DNA from: Calothrix sp. PCC 7103
GTDB taxonomy: Bacteria; Cyanobacteriota; Cyanobacteriia; Cyanobacteriales; Nostocaceae
Reading direction: 5' to 3'
Length of the DNA stretch: 64,000 bases
Assembly: GCF_000331305.1 (NCBI RefSeq)
Contig: NZ_KB217478.1
Coordinates: 8,683,433-8,747,432, forward strand
Shown: one piece after another, positions 54,998 to 63,392 of the stretch
Position numbering within the stretch: the stretch's first letter is position 1
How the letters are laid out: every line of letters begins with the position of its first letter
The notes under the pieces: model-generated
Told to the model about the DNA's origin: nothing
The model's input: only the letters and a program-made list of their open reading frames with translations
Database searches by the model: none
Translations under genes and position numbers: made by a program

Positions 54998-55669
54998 ATG
55001 CCTGAGAACTACTGTAATCATCAGGATATAACGAAAAATCGTTACTTCCAAAATCTCCAAAATAATATTGCAATTGGGCTACTATCTTCATTGAATTGGA
55101 CTCAAAATGATACAGGCGCCTTTATTGCTTTATTATCAGGGCTAATTTACATGGCAGTAAAAGAACCGCTTTTAGTTACAGTAATGTTATCGCTAGCGTT
55201 ATTTTTTTACTGCCTTAACAGAGTAATTAGCTACATCCCTTACTTAAACTTTTATGTCAAAAGAAAAATTCACTTTTGGCAGATTACAGGAGTAATAATT
55301 GGATTAACAGCAACCTTGACAGTATTTGAAATGCCAGCACAGGCAATTTTTTTGAGCGGTTTGGAACAATTTCTCACTCAGATTGCACAGCAAAGTTCTA
55401 CAGGAGGTACAAGTGCGATAGACCCACAAGCAATTACTTTGGTTTTTAATGCGATTCGAGGTGTGTTTTTACTATTAGTCGGTATAGCAGCACTATTCGC
55501 TTATAACCAAGCACAACAAGGAAACGATTGGCGCCCAATTGCAACTCAAGCAGGTTTAGCAATTGGAATTATTCTCACAATCGATGTAATTACATTTCTA
55601 TTCGTCGGTGATGGAACTGGCGCCGGCGGTGGTGCAGGTAGTGGCGGTGGAACTGCTCCAGGAGGCTAG
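54998..55669 (+). CDS. VirB2/TrbC-like pilin candidate with long leader
   Basis: The protein has a long N-terminal part with two hydrophobic helices (FIALLSGLIYMAVKEPLLVT; ITGVIIGLTATLTVF), then a signal-peptidase-type site MPAQA|IF. The remainder of about 110 residues has two further hydrophobic helices (FNAIRGVFLLLVGIAALFAY; AGLAIGIILTIDVITFLFVG) and a Gly-rich tail. A short two-helix product after an AxA site is the VirB2/TrbC pilin layout, and it sits directly before virB3- and virB4-like genes. I use the ATG at 54998; a TTG at 54956 overlapping the previous stop is also possible. The identification rests on topology and order, not on a sequence match. Confidence 0.6.
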   Translation: MPENYCNHQDITKNRYFQNLQNNIAIGLLSSLNWTQNDTGAFIALLSGLIYMAVKEPLLVTVMLSLALFFYCLNRVISYIPYLNFYVKRKIHFWQITGVIIGLTATLTVFEMPAQAIFLSGLEQFLTQIAQQSSTGGTSAIDPQAITLVFNAIRGVFLLLVGIAALFAYNQAQQGNDWRPIATQAGLAIGIILTIDVITFLFVGDGTGAGGGAGSGGGTAPGG

Positions 55670-55676
55670 TGCAACA

Positions 55677-55712
55677 AGGCAAAAGTAAAAAGCTAAAAGT
55701 AAAAAGAAAGAA
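55677..55712. repeat. AAAAGTAAAAAG-type dispersed repeat
   Basis: GGCAAAAGTAAAAAGCTAAA followed by AGTAAAAAGAAAG, starting eight bases after the pilin-like stop. A related block lies at 60903-61016, also between conjugation genes. Confidence 0.5.
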
Positions 55713-55789
55713 AACCTGATTAAACATACGCTTTGTGCCCTTTTTCCAACTGAATAGTTATTTTAGCCACACTGCACTAGAAATAAATC

Positions 55790-56143
55790 ATGTCAATGGA
55801 TACAGAAAAAGAAGCAGTAAGAGTCAATAAGATTTTAGGCAAACAAGCGGGGTTTGGACCAGTACCAGCGAATCAAATTCTGCCTTGGTTTGCGATTATC
55901 ACGATTACGTACTTTATTTTTGATGGATTGTTAGGATGGGGAATTCCGAAAGTGGCTGTGATTAGTTTTTGGTTAATTCTGAGTTGGTGGTTTGTAACAG
56001 GTAAAGACCCTGATAAATACATTAACCGCTTCCGTAAACCAAAAGGACGTAATTGGATAACAGGTGGCGCCGTTTACATATCTCCTCTACTTTCTGCACA
56101 TAGCCGACAGAAGCTACGTAAAAATAAAAATCAACGCATATGA
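55790..56143 (+). CDS. VirB3/TrbD-like type IV secretion protein
   Basis: The 117-residue protein has one hydrophobic hairpin (LPWFAIITITYFIFDGLLGW; VISFWLILSWWFVTGKDPDK) and a basic tail (RFRKPKGRNW; RQKLRKNKNQRI). Size and topology match VirB3/TrbD, the inner-membrane partner of the VirB4 ATPase. Its stop overlaps the virB4 start by 4 bases, the usual coupling of this pair. The ATG at 55790 or 55796 may be used. Confidence 0.65.
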   Translation: MSMDTEKEAVRVNKILGKQAGFGPVPANQILPWFAIITITYFIFDGLLGWGIPKVAVISFWLILSWWFVTGKDPDKYINRFRKPKGRNWITGGAVYISPLLSAHSRQKLRKNKNQRI

Positions 56144-58995
56144 AGAGTAGTATCCCAGCAATTTCTGCTAAAGAGCAGCATCACTCGGTACAATATTTAC
56201 CTTTTGAGAACGAGCTTGACCTTTGCTGTATGGTTCGTATTGAACGGGATAATCGTAGTATTGGAGCGTTTCTTCTCAATAAAGGTGATATTAGTAACGC
56301 TAACCAGTTTCAGCTAGTTTTTGGTTTTAAGCTCAAAGGTATCCATGACCAGCTATATCAAGAAGAGCTTTTAGCTTTATCGGAAGGAATTGGCGAGGCA
56401 ATGAAATTTGTCCTCGCAAGCGAGAAATGTACGTTCTTTTTGGGTCGTTATTCTCAAGACGAAAAAAGGCAGCACTACCTTAACCAGCTTGCTAATGCTT
56501 GCTCTCTAAAGTTACCTGCAATTTTAATGCGGAATGAACAAGCAAGAGTAAATTCCTTAACTCGTTCTGGCGCCAGATCAATTTGGCAGCAAACTCTATT
56601 TTGCACTTGGACAGTAGATGCGGTTGGTGAACGTAAAACTGACATGTTGTCTAAACTTATACATAGTTTGGGCAAAAGCGGGCGCCTCTTATTAGATGGT
56701 GTAACAGGCAGAATATCCCAACGGCAAGAACAAATTTTAAGTCGCTTATTAATGAAAGCTTACACCGAGGGATTTATTCAATGGGAAATGTTATTTAACA
56801 CAAAAGCCCAATTAGAAAATACTCCAATGAGCGACACTGAGCTTTGGTCTTGGCTTTGGGGTAGGTTTAATAAATCTCCGTCCCCAGCAATTCCGCAATT
56901 GCTTGTGCTAACAGAAGATAAAGATAGGGGTGTAAAATTAACCGAAATTCAAAACTCACCAAAACACGCTACAACTATCTTGATAACTGGGGAATACGGG
57001 CGAAGCTCATGTCCAGAACACCGTCAATGTACAAATCGCGTATACGTCAAAGATAAAGTTGTTGGTGTTTTAACAATGGCGGATACGGTTGCGGCGTGGG
57101 TGTCGGTTAGAGAGCAAATACTGTGGATGTGGAAGGTTTTGAGTGAAAGTCATGTTCGCGATACGGAAGCAATTGTAGAAATATCCGCTGCTAACCGCTA
57201 TTTAACTGAAGATAATCTACATCGCCAAGCGAAACAAACTAAAGCCGCACGTGAACGTGCTTTACTCAAAGGTACAGGTCGAGATGTCGGCGCCGAAATT
57301 AAGCAAGAGGAAAGTTTTGACGCACAGAAAAAACTATACAAAGGTGCTGTTCCATTAAATTGTGCGGTTGTATTTCTCGTAACGCGCGAAAATGCGGAAA
57401 GTTTGGATTTAGCATGTGATTTACTTTCTAGTAGTTTTGGTAACGCGAAGGTAGTACGCGAACGACATATTGCTTCCTCTATCTGGCTTGAAACTTTACC
57501 AATAACTTGGCGCCGTATACTGCATTCAAGTTCAATATTAAGTGAACGTCGGTTGGTATTGGAAAGCGAAACGGTTGCTGGCATCTTACCTTTAACAGTA
57601 CCTAGGGAACTCGACTCAATTGGTGTGGAATTTTTAACACATCGAGGTGGTAAACCTGTATATGTTGATTTATTCTCTTACACTCAACATGCCTTGATTA
57701 CAGGTAAAACGGGTTCTGGAAAATCTGTATTATTATGGCGATTTATGCTTGATGCATTGTCGCAGAATATTCCAGTAGTTGGTATAGATATTCCTGCGGC
57801 AGACGGCGAAAGTTCTTTTAAAACAGGAATTGAATTACTAGGTGAGGCAGGCGCCTATTTTGATTTATCGCGCGCTTCCAATAATCTAATGGAACCCCCT
57901 GATTTACGCCGCTTCGATGTTGACGAACGTGCGTCACGTATGAAGTCTTGGCGCGAGTTTATACGTAATGCTCTAAGTGTGATTATAATGGGGCGCCTGA
58001 ATGCTCCTCATTTAGCACAGCGAGTTGATGCAATTTTGATGCAAGCGCTCGACGTATTTCTAAGTGACTCAGATATGATTTCGCGTTACAACGAGGCTTT
58101 TGATAAAGGATGGAAATCAGAAGAATGGCAAAATATTCCAACACTAAAAGATTTTGTACGGTTTTGTTCAATTGCTCGGCTTAATATCCAAAAACCAGAA
58201 GCAATTGACTATCAAGCAATTAACCAAATCACCAGCCAAATAACAGCGCTATTAGTAAGCCCTCTAGGAACAGCGATAGGAAAACCAAGCAGCTTTTCTT
58301 CAGAACCAATGGTGAAATTTTATGCGCTAACAGGTTTAAGCAACGACCAAGATTCATATACAATGGCGGTCGCAGCGAAAGCCGCATGTTTACGAGTAGC
58401 TCTGTCTTATCCGAAAAGTTTGTTTATTGGAGATGAGCTTTCAGTACTTTTCCGTAAAGATGGCTTTAGTGCAATGGTTGGCGAACTTTGCGCGACCGCA
58501 CGTAAAGATGGTGTAAGCATTGTTTTATCAAGCCAAGACCCAGATACAATTTGCCAATCTGCGGCTGCTGCGATGATTATGCAGAATATAAGCTACCGAA
58601 TAACGGGGTGCATTACATCAAATGCAGTTGCCTCATTCCAAAAACACCTAACCTACCCAAGTGAAATCATTGCTCAAAATGCATCCGAATCATTTTTTCC
58701 TCGCAGAACAGATTTGTACTCATGCTGGCTAATAGAGAAAGGAGGACGTTTTTGGCAGTGTAGATTTTACCCAAGTGAGATGACTTTAGCAGCAGTCGCA
58801 ACAAACCAAGAAGAGCGTCGCGCGCGTCGTGCTTTGATGGCACGCTACCCAAATACCATTAAAGGGCAACTTCAAGGACTAGCTGAATTTACAAAACTTT
58901 ACGTTGCAGCACTTAAAGAAAATAGAGGGTTAGCACATATTAATCAAGGAGTCGATAAATATGATTCTGAAAAGAAAACGTCGTTTGTTACATAG
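56140..58995 (+). CDS. VirB4/TraC-like conjugation ATPase
   Basis: The 951-residue protein drives pilus assembly and substrate passage. The C-terminal RecA-like ATPase has Walker A GKTGSGKS (near residue 521, after YTQHALI), Walker B SLFIGDELSVLF (near 764), and VSIVLSSQDPDTICQS as a motif-C-like Gln segment. The N-terminal 450 residues are the divergent VirB4 membrane-binding region (RIERDNRSIGAFLLNKGDIS). Ten or so GGCGCC-containing positions lie within or near it, the highest density in the window. Its 3' end overlaps the next gene by 35 bases. Confidence 0.88.
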   Translation: MKSSIPAISAKEQHHSVQYLPFENELDLCCMVRIERDNRSIGAFLLNKGDISNANQFQLVFGFKLKGIHDQLYQEELLALSEGIGEAMKFVLASEKCTFFLGRYSQDEKRQHYLNQLANACSLKLPAILMRNEQARVNSLTRSGARSIWQQTLFCTWTVDAVGERKTDMLSKLIHSLGKSGRLLLDGVTGRISQRQEQILSRLLMKAYTEGFIQWEMLFNTKAQLENTPMSDTELWSWLWGRFNKSPSPAIPQLLVLTEDKDRGVKLTEIQNSPKHATTILITGEYGRSSCPEHRQCTNRVYVKDKVVGVLTMADTVAAWVSVREQILWMWKVLSESHVRDTEAIVEISAANRYLTEDNLHRQAKQTKAARERALLKGTGRDVGAEIKQEESFDAQKKLYKGAVPLNCAVVFLVTRENAESLDLACDLLSSSFGNAKVVRERHIASSIWLETLPITWRRILHSSSILSERRLVLESETVAGILPLTVPRELDSIGVEFLTHRGGKPVYVDLFSYTQHALITGKTGSGKSVLLWRFMLDALSQNIPVVGIDIPAADGESSFKTGIELLGEAGAYFDLSRASNNLMEPPDLRRFDVDERASRMKSWREFIRNALSVIIMGRLNAPHLAQRVDAILMQALDVFLSDSDMISRYNEAFDKGWKSEEWQNIPTLKDFVRFCSIARLNIQKPEAIDYQAINQITSQITALLVSPLGTAIGKPSSFSSEPMVKFYALTGLSNDQDSYTMAVAAKAACLRVALSYPKSLFIGDELSVLFRKDGFSAMVGELCATARKDGVSIVLSSQDPDTICQSAAAAMIMQNISYRITGCITSNAVASFQKHLTYPSEIIAQNASESFFPRRTDLYSCWLIEKGGRFWQCRFYPSEMTLAAVATNQEERRARRALMARYPNTIKGQLQGLAEFTKLYVAALKENRGLAHINQGVDKYDSEKKTSFVT

Positions 58996-59788
58996 ATTCG
59001 GTAAAAAAGTGAAAAGCATTTCTGTAATTGGTATAACAGCGATTGGAATAAGCTTAACTGTTATTAGTTCAGCATTTGCTGCCACTGTTGATACACCAGA
59101 GACTCGTTCAATTACTCAAACAGCTAGTTCCGTTAGCAATGCCTCGAACTCAATTCAAAATTTTGTTGATGATTTAGGTTCATTTGTGAGAGGGAACTTA
59201 TTTGGAGGAATTACAAAATTTGTAAATAATGCTCTTGGTTCAGTTGAAGTTCCCGATTTGGGTGAAGTCGTAAGCGAAATTATGAAAGGTTCGCTACCTG
59301 AAGATGGGACAACATCGAGCAAATTGGAAAATAACCTCAAAAACTCTTACGCAATTCGTCAAGATTTAGCGAATCAAAGTGAACGAGTAGGAGCAATTGA
59401 AGTTGCCCAAAACAAAACTCTTTCTAAAACCGCTCAAAATAAATCTAAAAATACTTTAGAGCAAAGCACTAACTCTCAACTTGAATCAAGCTCTATGGCG
59501 GATGATTCACAAAATACCGATACTTCACAGCAAATTCTTCAAAATATATCTCAACAGTTGAAAGATAATGCCACAATCGCTGATTTGCAGTTACAAGAAG
59601 CATCACAAGCGCGACAAGATAGGGCTTTAGATTTAACTCTCACCGCTCAAACAGCACAGGAACTCAATACCTTTAATACAGGAGAACGTCAAACCAGAAT
59701 TGCAACAGGCAATAACGTTGTGTCCCAAGGCGCCTTACTAACAATGCCCGGAGGAACTGTCTTTGGTCAAAATTTGAACAGTCAGTAG
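58961..59788 (+). CDS. Exported VirB5/TrbJ-like protein of the secretion cluster
   Basis: The 275-residue protein has a basic N-region and signal (SVIGITAIGISLTVISSAFA|AT). The mature part is polar, helical and Gln/Asn-rich (QQILQNISQQLKDNATIADL, QLQEASQARQDRALDLTLTA), like VirB5/TrbJ minor pilins that have long coiled helices. It sits between virB4- and virB6-like genes where VirB5 is expected. AAGGAG lies upstream of the ATG inside virB4. Assignment is by position and secondary structure. Confidence 0.6.
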   Translation: MILKRKRRLLHRFGKKVKSISVIGITAIGISLTVISSAFAATVDTPETRSITQTASSVSNASNSIQNFVDDLGSFVRGNLFGGITKFVNNALGSVEVPDLGEVVSEIMKGSLPEDGTTSSKLENNLKNSYAIRQDLANQSERVGAIEVAQNKTLSKTAQNKSKNTLEQSTNSQLESSSMADDSQNTDTSQQILQNISQQLKDNATIADLQLQEASQARQDRALDLTLTAQTAQELNTFNTGERQTRIATGNNVVSQGALLTMPGGTVFGQNLNSQ

Positions 59789-59808
59789 TTATATATTACT
59801 TAAGCTTT

Positions 59809-60903
59809 ATGTTCTCCCCTCTCTTAATTTCGCAAGTAACGCCACCTGATAATAATTCGGCTTCAACTGTTGGGCTTACCCTAATCAGCAGCAGTATTGA
59901 ACTGAGTAAACAAACCGTTGAATCGTGGAATAAAGCATGGGGAGATGTAATTAATCCATCCGGCGCCTTGTGGGCAGGTTTATGTAATCTAGGTACTACT
60001 CTTGCAGCATTAAGTATAATTTTTCTGGCAGTTAAAATGGCTTCTGATTACCAAGAAAAGCGCTTTTTATGGTCAGAATTAGCAGCATCCGTTGTTTATC
60101 CTTTGGTTATTGCTTTATTTCTAGGAAGTAATGGCTACTTGCTCTCTCAAACTATTCTTATCGTTAGGAATATTGGTCATCAGCAAGTTATTAGTGTTCT
60201 CAACATCCAACTAGCCGACACCACTTTTAAACAAGCAATATCTGATGTAACTCTAACTCAAAGCGTTAAAACCCAAGTATCTACAATTTATGCTGAGTGT
60301 CAGGGTAAAACTGGTAAACCACTTACAGACTGCCTTACTGAAAAACGACCAATCATAGAACAGGTTCTTGCGGAGGCAGAAAAACAAAATAATGGGCCAT
60401 TAGATTCGGCACGTAAAGCCGTGGCACAACTAACAGACTTTGTACAAAATCCAGGCGCCGTTTTCAGTGCTTCGATTTCACTAATATTAATCACCTTTCT
60501 CTACGCCCTGCAATGGGCATTTGTAAACATCTTAGAAGCTGCACTAATTATGACTGCGACTTTTGCACCAATTGCTTTGGGGTTAAGTTTATTACCTCTA
60601 GGGTCAAAACCAATATGGGCTTGGGCTAGCGGTTTTATCTCATTGTTTGGAGTTCAACTTGGTTACAACATTGTAGTTGGGTTAGCTGCGACGGTAATAG
60701 TTGCTGCTGGCGCCCAAAGTGCATCTGATTTAGCTTTTTTAGCGTTTATCAGCATTTTTGCTCCAGCTTTAGCACTGTTAATTGCAGGAGGTGGAGGCGT
60801 TGCGCTTTATACAGGTATTAATAGCCGAGTTCCGGCTCTTTTTAATGCAGCATTTGATGGTGTGGTAGCCATTGCAACGGGTTTTGCTGGTAAGAGCCTT
60901 TAA
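59809..60903 (+). CDS. VirB6/TrbL-like polytopic inner-membrane protein
   Basis: The 364-residue protein has an N-terminal span (NLGTTLAALSIIFLAVKMAS), a second (ELAASVVYPLVIALFLGS), a soluble loop with paired Cys (ECQGKTGKPLTDCLTE) that may form a disulfide, and a C-terminal bundle of five or so helices (VNILEAALIMTATFAPIALG; LGYNIVVGLAATVIVAAGAQ). This is the TrbL/VirB6 pattern, the inner-membrane channel part of type IV systems. Gene order supports it. A start at the ATG 59809 is used. Confidence 0.75.
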   Translation: MFSPLLISQVTPPDNNSASTVGLTLISSSIELSKQTVESWNKAWGDVINPSGALWAGLCNLGTTLAALSIIFLAVKMASDYQEKRFLWSELAASVVYPLVIALFLGSNGYLLSQTILIVRNIGHQQVISVLNIQLADTTFKQAISDVTLTQSVKTQVSTIYAECQGKTGKPLTDCLTEKRPIIEQVLAEAEKQNNGPLDSARKAVAQLTDFVQNPGAVFSASISLILITFLYALQWAFVNILEAALIMTATFAPIALGLSLLPLGSKPIWAWASGFISLFGVQLGYNIVVGLAATVIVAAGAQSASDLAFLAFISIFAPALALLIAGGGGVALYTGINSRVPALFNAAFDGVVAIATGFAGKSL

Positions 60904-61016
60904 AAAGTAAAAAGATAAAAGTTAAAAGTCAAAAGAGATTTCTTATAAATTTTGTGGCTTTAAGTCAATATTTCTTTCTTTTTCCTTTTTCCTTTTACCT
61001 TTTACCTTATCTTGTG
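60903..61016. repeat. Low-complexity AAAAGTAAAAAG/CTTTTTCCTTTT inverted block
   Basis: TAAAAAGTAAAAAGATAAAA on the left and CTTTTTCCTTTTTCCTTTTA on the right are roughly inverted and could pair. This is a common low-complexity dispersed repeat type; the copy at 55677 is related. It separates the virB6-like and virB8-like genes. Confidence 0.5.
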
Positions 61017-61026
61017 AGGTATTACA

Positions 61027-61761
61027 ATGCTGAAGTCTGTAAAACAAGTTAGACGACCGAAAATATTGCTTGATTCTAAAGATATTCTGCCGCTATGTTT
61101 TATTGGGCTGACTACTTTTAGTTTATTAAGCTTTTTATTCATATTGTTTCTGAGTTTTAAAGTCAATCAACTTTCAGAACGGAAAACGACTTTTGTACAG
61201 TTGGTGAATGGTCGTGCTTTGGTTATGTCAGAGCAAGATTATTTATACCGCTATCCAGAAGTTATCAAAAATACAGTTCGACAGTGGGCTAATTTGACTT
61301 TTAATTGGGATGGTGTAATTAATGGCACTAAAGAGCTAGATAAAGGACGAGATATCGGCAAGGGAAAGCGTGTAACAACAAATGCTTATTTTGGCTCGTT
61401 CTTAATACAGCAAGGAAAAAGTGGATTCCGACAAGCTGTATTACAACAACTAGCAGAAATTACGCCACAACGAGTATTTAACGGTCAAGTTCGCTCAAAG
61501 ATTATAATTTCTTACCTTTCAAATCCTCGCCAAATCAAATTAGGTGAGTGGGAAGTGGATATGGTTGCTACAAGGGTACTCGTAAATATGGGTGGTGGCG
61601 CCGATGAGGAAATAGCAATAAATCGCACGCTTACTTTGCAAGCTGTAGATATACCTCAACCACCAGAAAACAACGCTTCTGCTCTAGAAAAACAATTATA
61701 TGAAATTAGAAGTGCGGGTTTAGAAATAACAAAAATTTCTGAATTTACTCCAAATAAATAG
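61027..61761 (+). CDS. VirB8-like bitopic inner-membrane protein
   Basis: The 244-residue protein has a short cytosolic N-terminus, one membrane span (CFIGLTTFSLLSFLFILFLS) and a periplasmic domain of about 185 residues (VQLVNGRALVMSEQDYLYRY; VRQWANLTFNWDG; RSKIIISYLSNPRQIKLGEW). Size and topology equal VirB8/TraE-type assembly factors with an NTF2-like fold, which link the core complex to the inner membrane. It precedes the virB10 homologue by 10 bases. Confidence 0.65.
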   Translation: MLKSVKQVRRPKILLDSKDILPLCFIGLTTFSLLSFLFILFLSFKVNQLSERKTTFVQLVNGRALVMSEQDYLYRYPEVIKNTVRQWANLTFNWDGVINGTKELDKGRDIGKGKRVTTNAYFGSFLIQQGKSGFRQAVLQQLAEITPQRVFNGQVRSKIIISYLSNPRQIKLGEWEVDMVATRVLVNMGGGADEEIAINRTLTLQAVDIPQPPENNASALEKQLYEIRSAGLEITKISEFTPNK

Positions 61762-61771
61762 AGAGAAGATT

Positions 61772-63388
61772 ATGAATAATTTTAACAGTTCACAATTAGA
61801 TGATGAGATTACACCAGAAGAAGAACTAGAAATATCAGGGTATCAACCTCAAGAAGGTGCTTTAATAGACCAAGAATACTTAATTCAACGTGATTTAGAA
61901 CAAGCAGAACCAATTGTGCCGAGTGAAAATCCACTCGTTAGAGGCGCCATCGTATCTCTTTTAGTAGGTGGTGTGATGGGTTTTGGTTGGATGTGTTGGT
62001 CAATATTTTTCGCACCGAAACAAATTGCGAAAACTCCTATTACACCAAAACCAACACAACAAGCATTCGCGCAATCCCAAAGTGAAGAGGAAGCACGTCT
62101 TAAAGCTGAACTCGCACTGCGTAATCAACAAAGCTCTCAAGAGAAGCAAATACAAAAACCTTTAACACCAAAACCTTCAACACCAAAACCATCTCCAACA
62201 ATCCGCAGGTCGGCACCAGTTAGGCAAACTCGTATTGCTAACCTACCAGCACCTAGAATTATCCGCACTCAGGTTTCATCACCACCAAGAATAATTAGAG
62301 AAACGGCGCCACGTCAACAACCTAGAAATTTACCAGTTAGTAAGCCGACACAAGCAGTTGACCCATTCAAGCAATGGAGCGAACTTGCGACCCTAGGCCA
62401 GCAAACAGTTGCTCTTAATGATGATAAGCAAATTCAAGAAACCGAAACTCTGCCTAACAAAGTTGAACAAACCAATACATCAAATAGTACACCAATCAAT
62501 TCATCTTCCCCTTATAGAGAAATAAGCTTTCAAAATAATAGCGATAACTCAAAAGGTAACATCAATAAGCCTTCATCCATTCCGGTTATTACTGTAAATA
62601 GCAGCGCAACTGATACAGAAAAAAGCTTAAACCAAATTCAAACACCTGGAGAATGGGGAATAGTTAACCGTCAAAGTCCAAATACTCAATATTCTGACTT
62701 TATACAAAATGCTTCTATTACACCAAGTAATTTACAAGTTCAAATTGGAACGACAGCAGAAGCAAAAGTATTAGTACCAATGCTTTGGGCTAAAGAAGAT
62801 AAAAATCAGGGACGGTTTGCTGTTGAGTTAGAAGAGGATGTTTTGTCAAATGACGGTCGCATAGCTTTACCAAAAGGAACGATTTTAATCACAGAGGTTG
62901 ATTCGGTGTCTGGAGCTAACAACTTGGTAAAACAGAGCGTTGTTGCAATTGTTTATACTGATAGTTTGGGAAAAGTTCGACAACAAACAATTCCAAGTAA
63001 TGCAATTTTAATCCGAGGTTCAGATAATAAACCCCTGATAGCGCAATCGCTAACTGATAGAGGCGCCGCCATCGCACAGCAAGATATTTTAATTGGTTTA
63101 CTTGGCGCCGCAAGTCGTGCAGGTCAAGTGTTTAACCAAAATCGGACTCAATCTCAAACAGTAATTTCCGACGGTGGGTTTAATAGTCAAACCATTGTAA
63201 CAGGTGCCCGTAAACCGAATATTTTAGCGGCGGCAGTCGAAGGTTTTTTTCAACCAATGCAAGAGCGCTTGAATAAGCGCGCTGATAAAACAGATAGTGA
63301 TTTGCAAAACCGTCCGAATGTTGCAATTGTACCAGCAGGTACTAAAGTATCTATCTTTTTCAACAGTTTCTTTGAAATTACCCGTTAG
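61772..63388 (+). CDS. VirB10/TrbI-like core-complex protein
   Basis: The 538-residue protein has one N-terminal span after an acidic cytosolic part (GAIVSLLVGGVMGFGWMCWS), a Pro/Gln/Lys-rich periplasmic stalk (about 95-330; PKPSTPKPSPTIRRSAPVRQ) and the C-terminal VirB10/TrbI beta domain: VLVPMLWAKEDKNQGRFAVE, ALPKGTILITEVDSVSGANN, NVAIVPAGTKVSIFFNS. VirB10 spans both membranes and gates the channel. Family length is 370-480; the stalk here is longer, maybe to cross the thick cyanobacterial peptidoglycan. Confidence 0.82.
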   Translation: MNNFNSSQLDDEITPEEELEISGYQPQEGALIDQEYLIQRDLEQAEPIVPSENPLVRGAIVSLLVGGVMGFGWMCWSIFFAPKQIAKTPITPKPTQQAFAQSQSEEEARLKAELALRNQQSSQEKQIQKPLTPKPSTPKPSPTIRRSAPVRQTRIANLPAPRIIRTQVSSPPRIIRETAPRQQPRNLPVSKPTQAVDPFKQWSELATLGQQTVALNDDKQIQETETLPNKVEQTNTSNSTPINSSSPYREISFQNNSDNSKGNINKPSSIPVITVNSSATDTEKSLNQIQTPGEWGIVNRQSPNTQYSDFIQNASITPSNLQVQIGTTAEAKVLVPMLWAKEDKNQGRFAVELEEDVLSNDGRIALPKGTILITEVDSVSGANNLVKQSVVAIVYTDSLGKVRQQTIPSNAILIRGSDNKPLIAQSLTDRGAAIAQQDILIGLLGAASRAGQVFNQNRTQSQTVISDGGFNSQTIVTGARKPNILAAAVEGFFQPMQERLNKRADKTDSDLQNRPNVAIVPAGTKVSIFFNSFFEITR

Positions 63389-63392
63389 ACTT

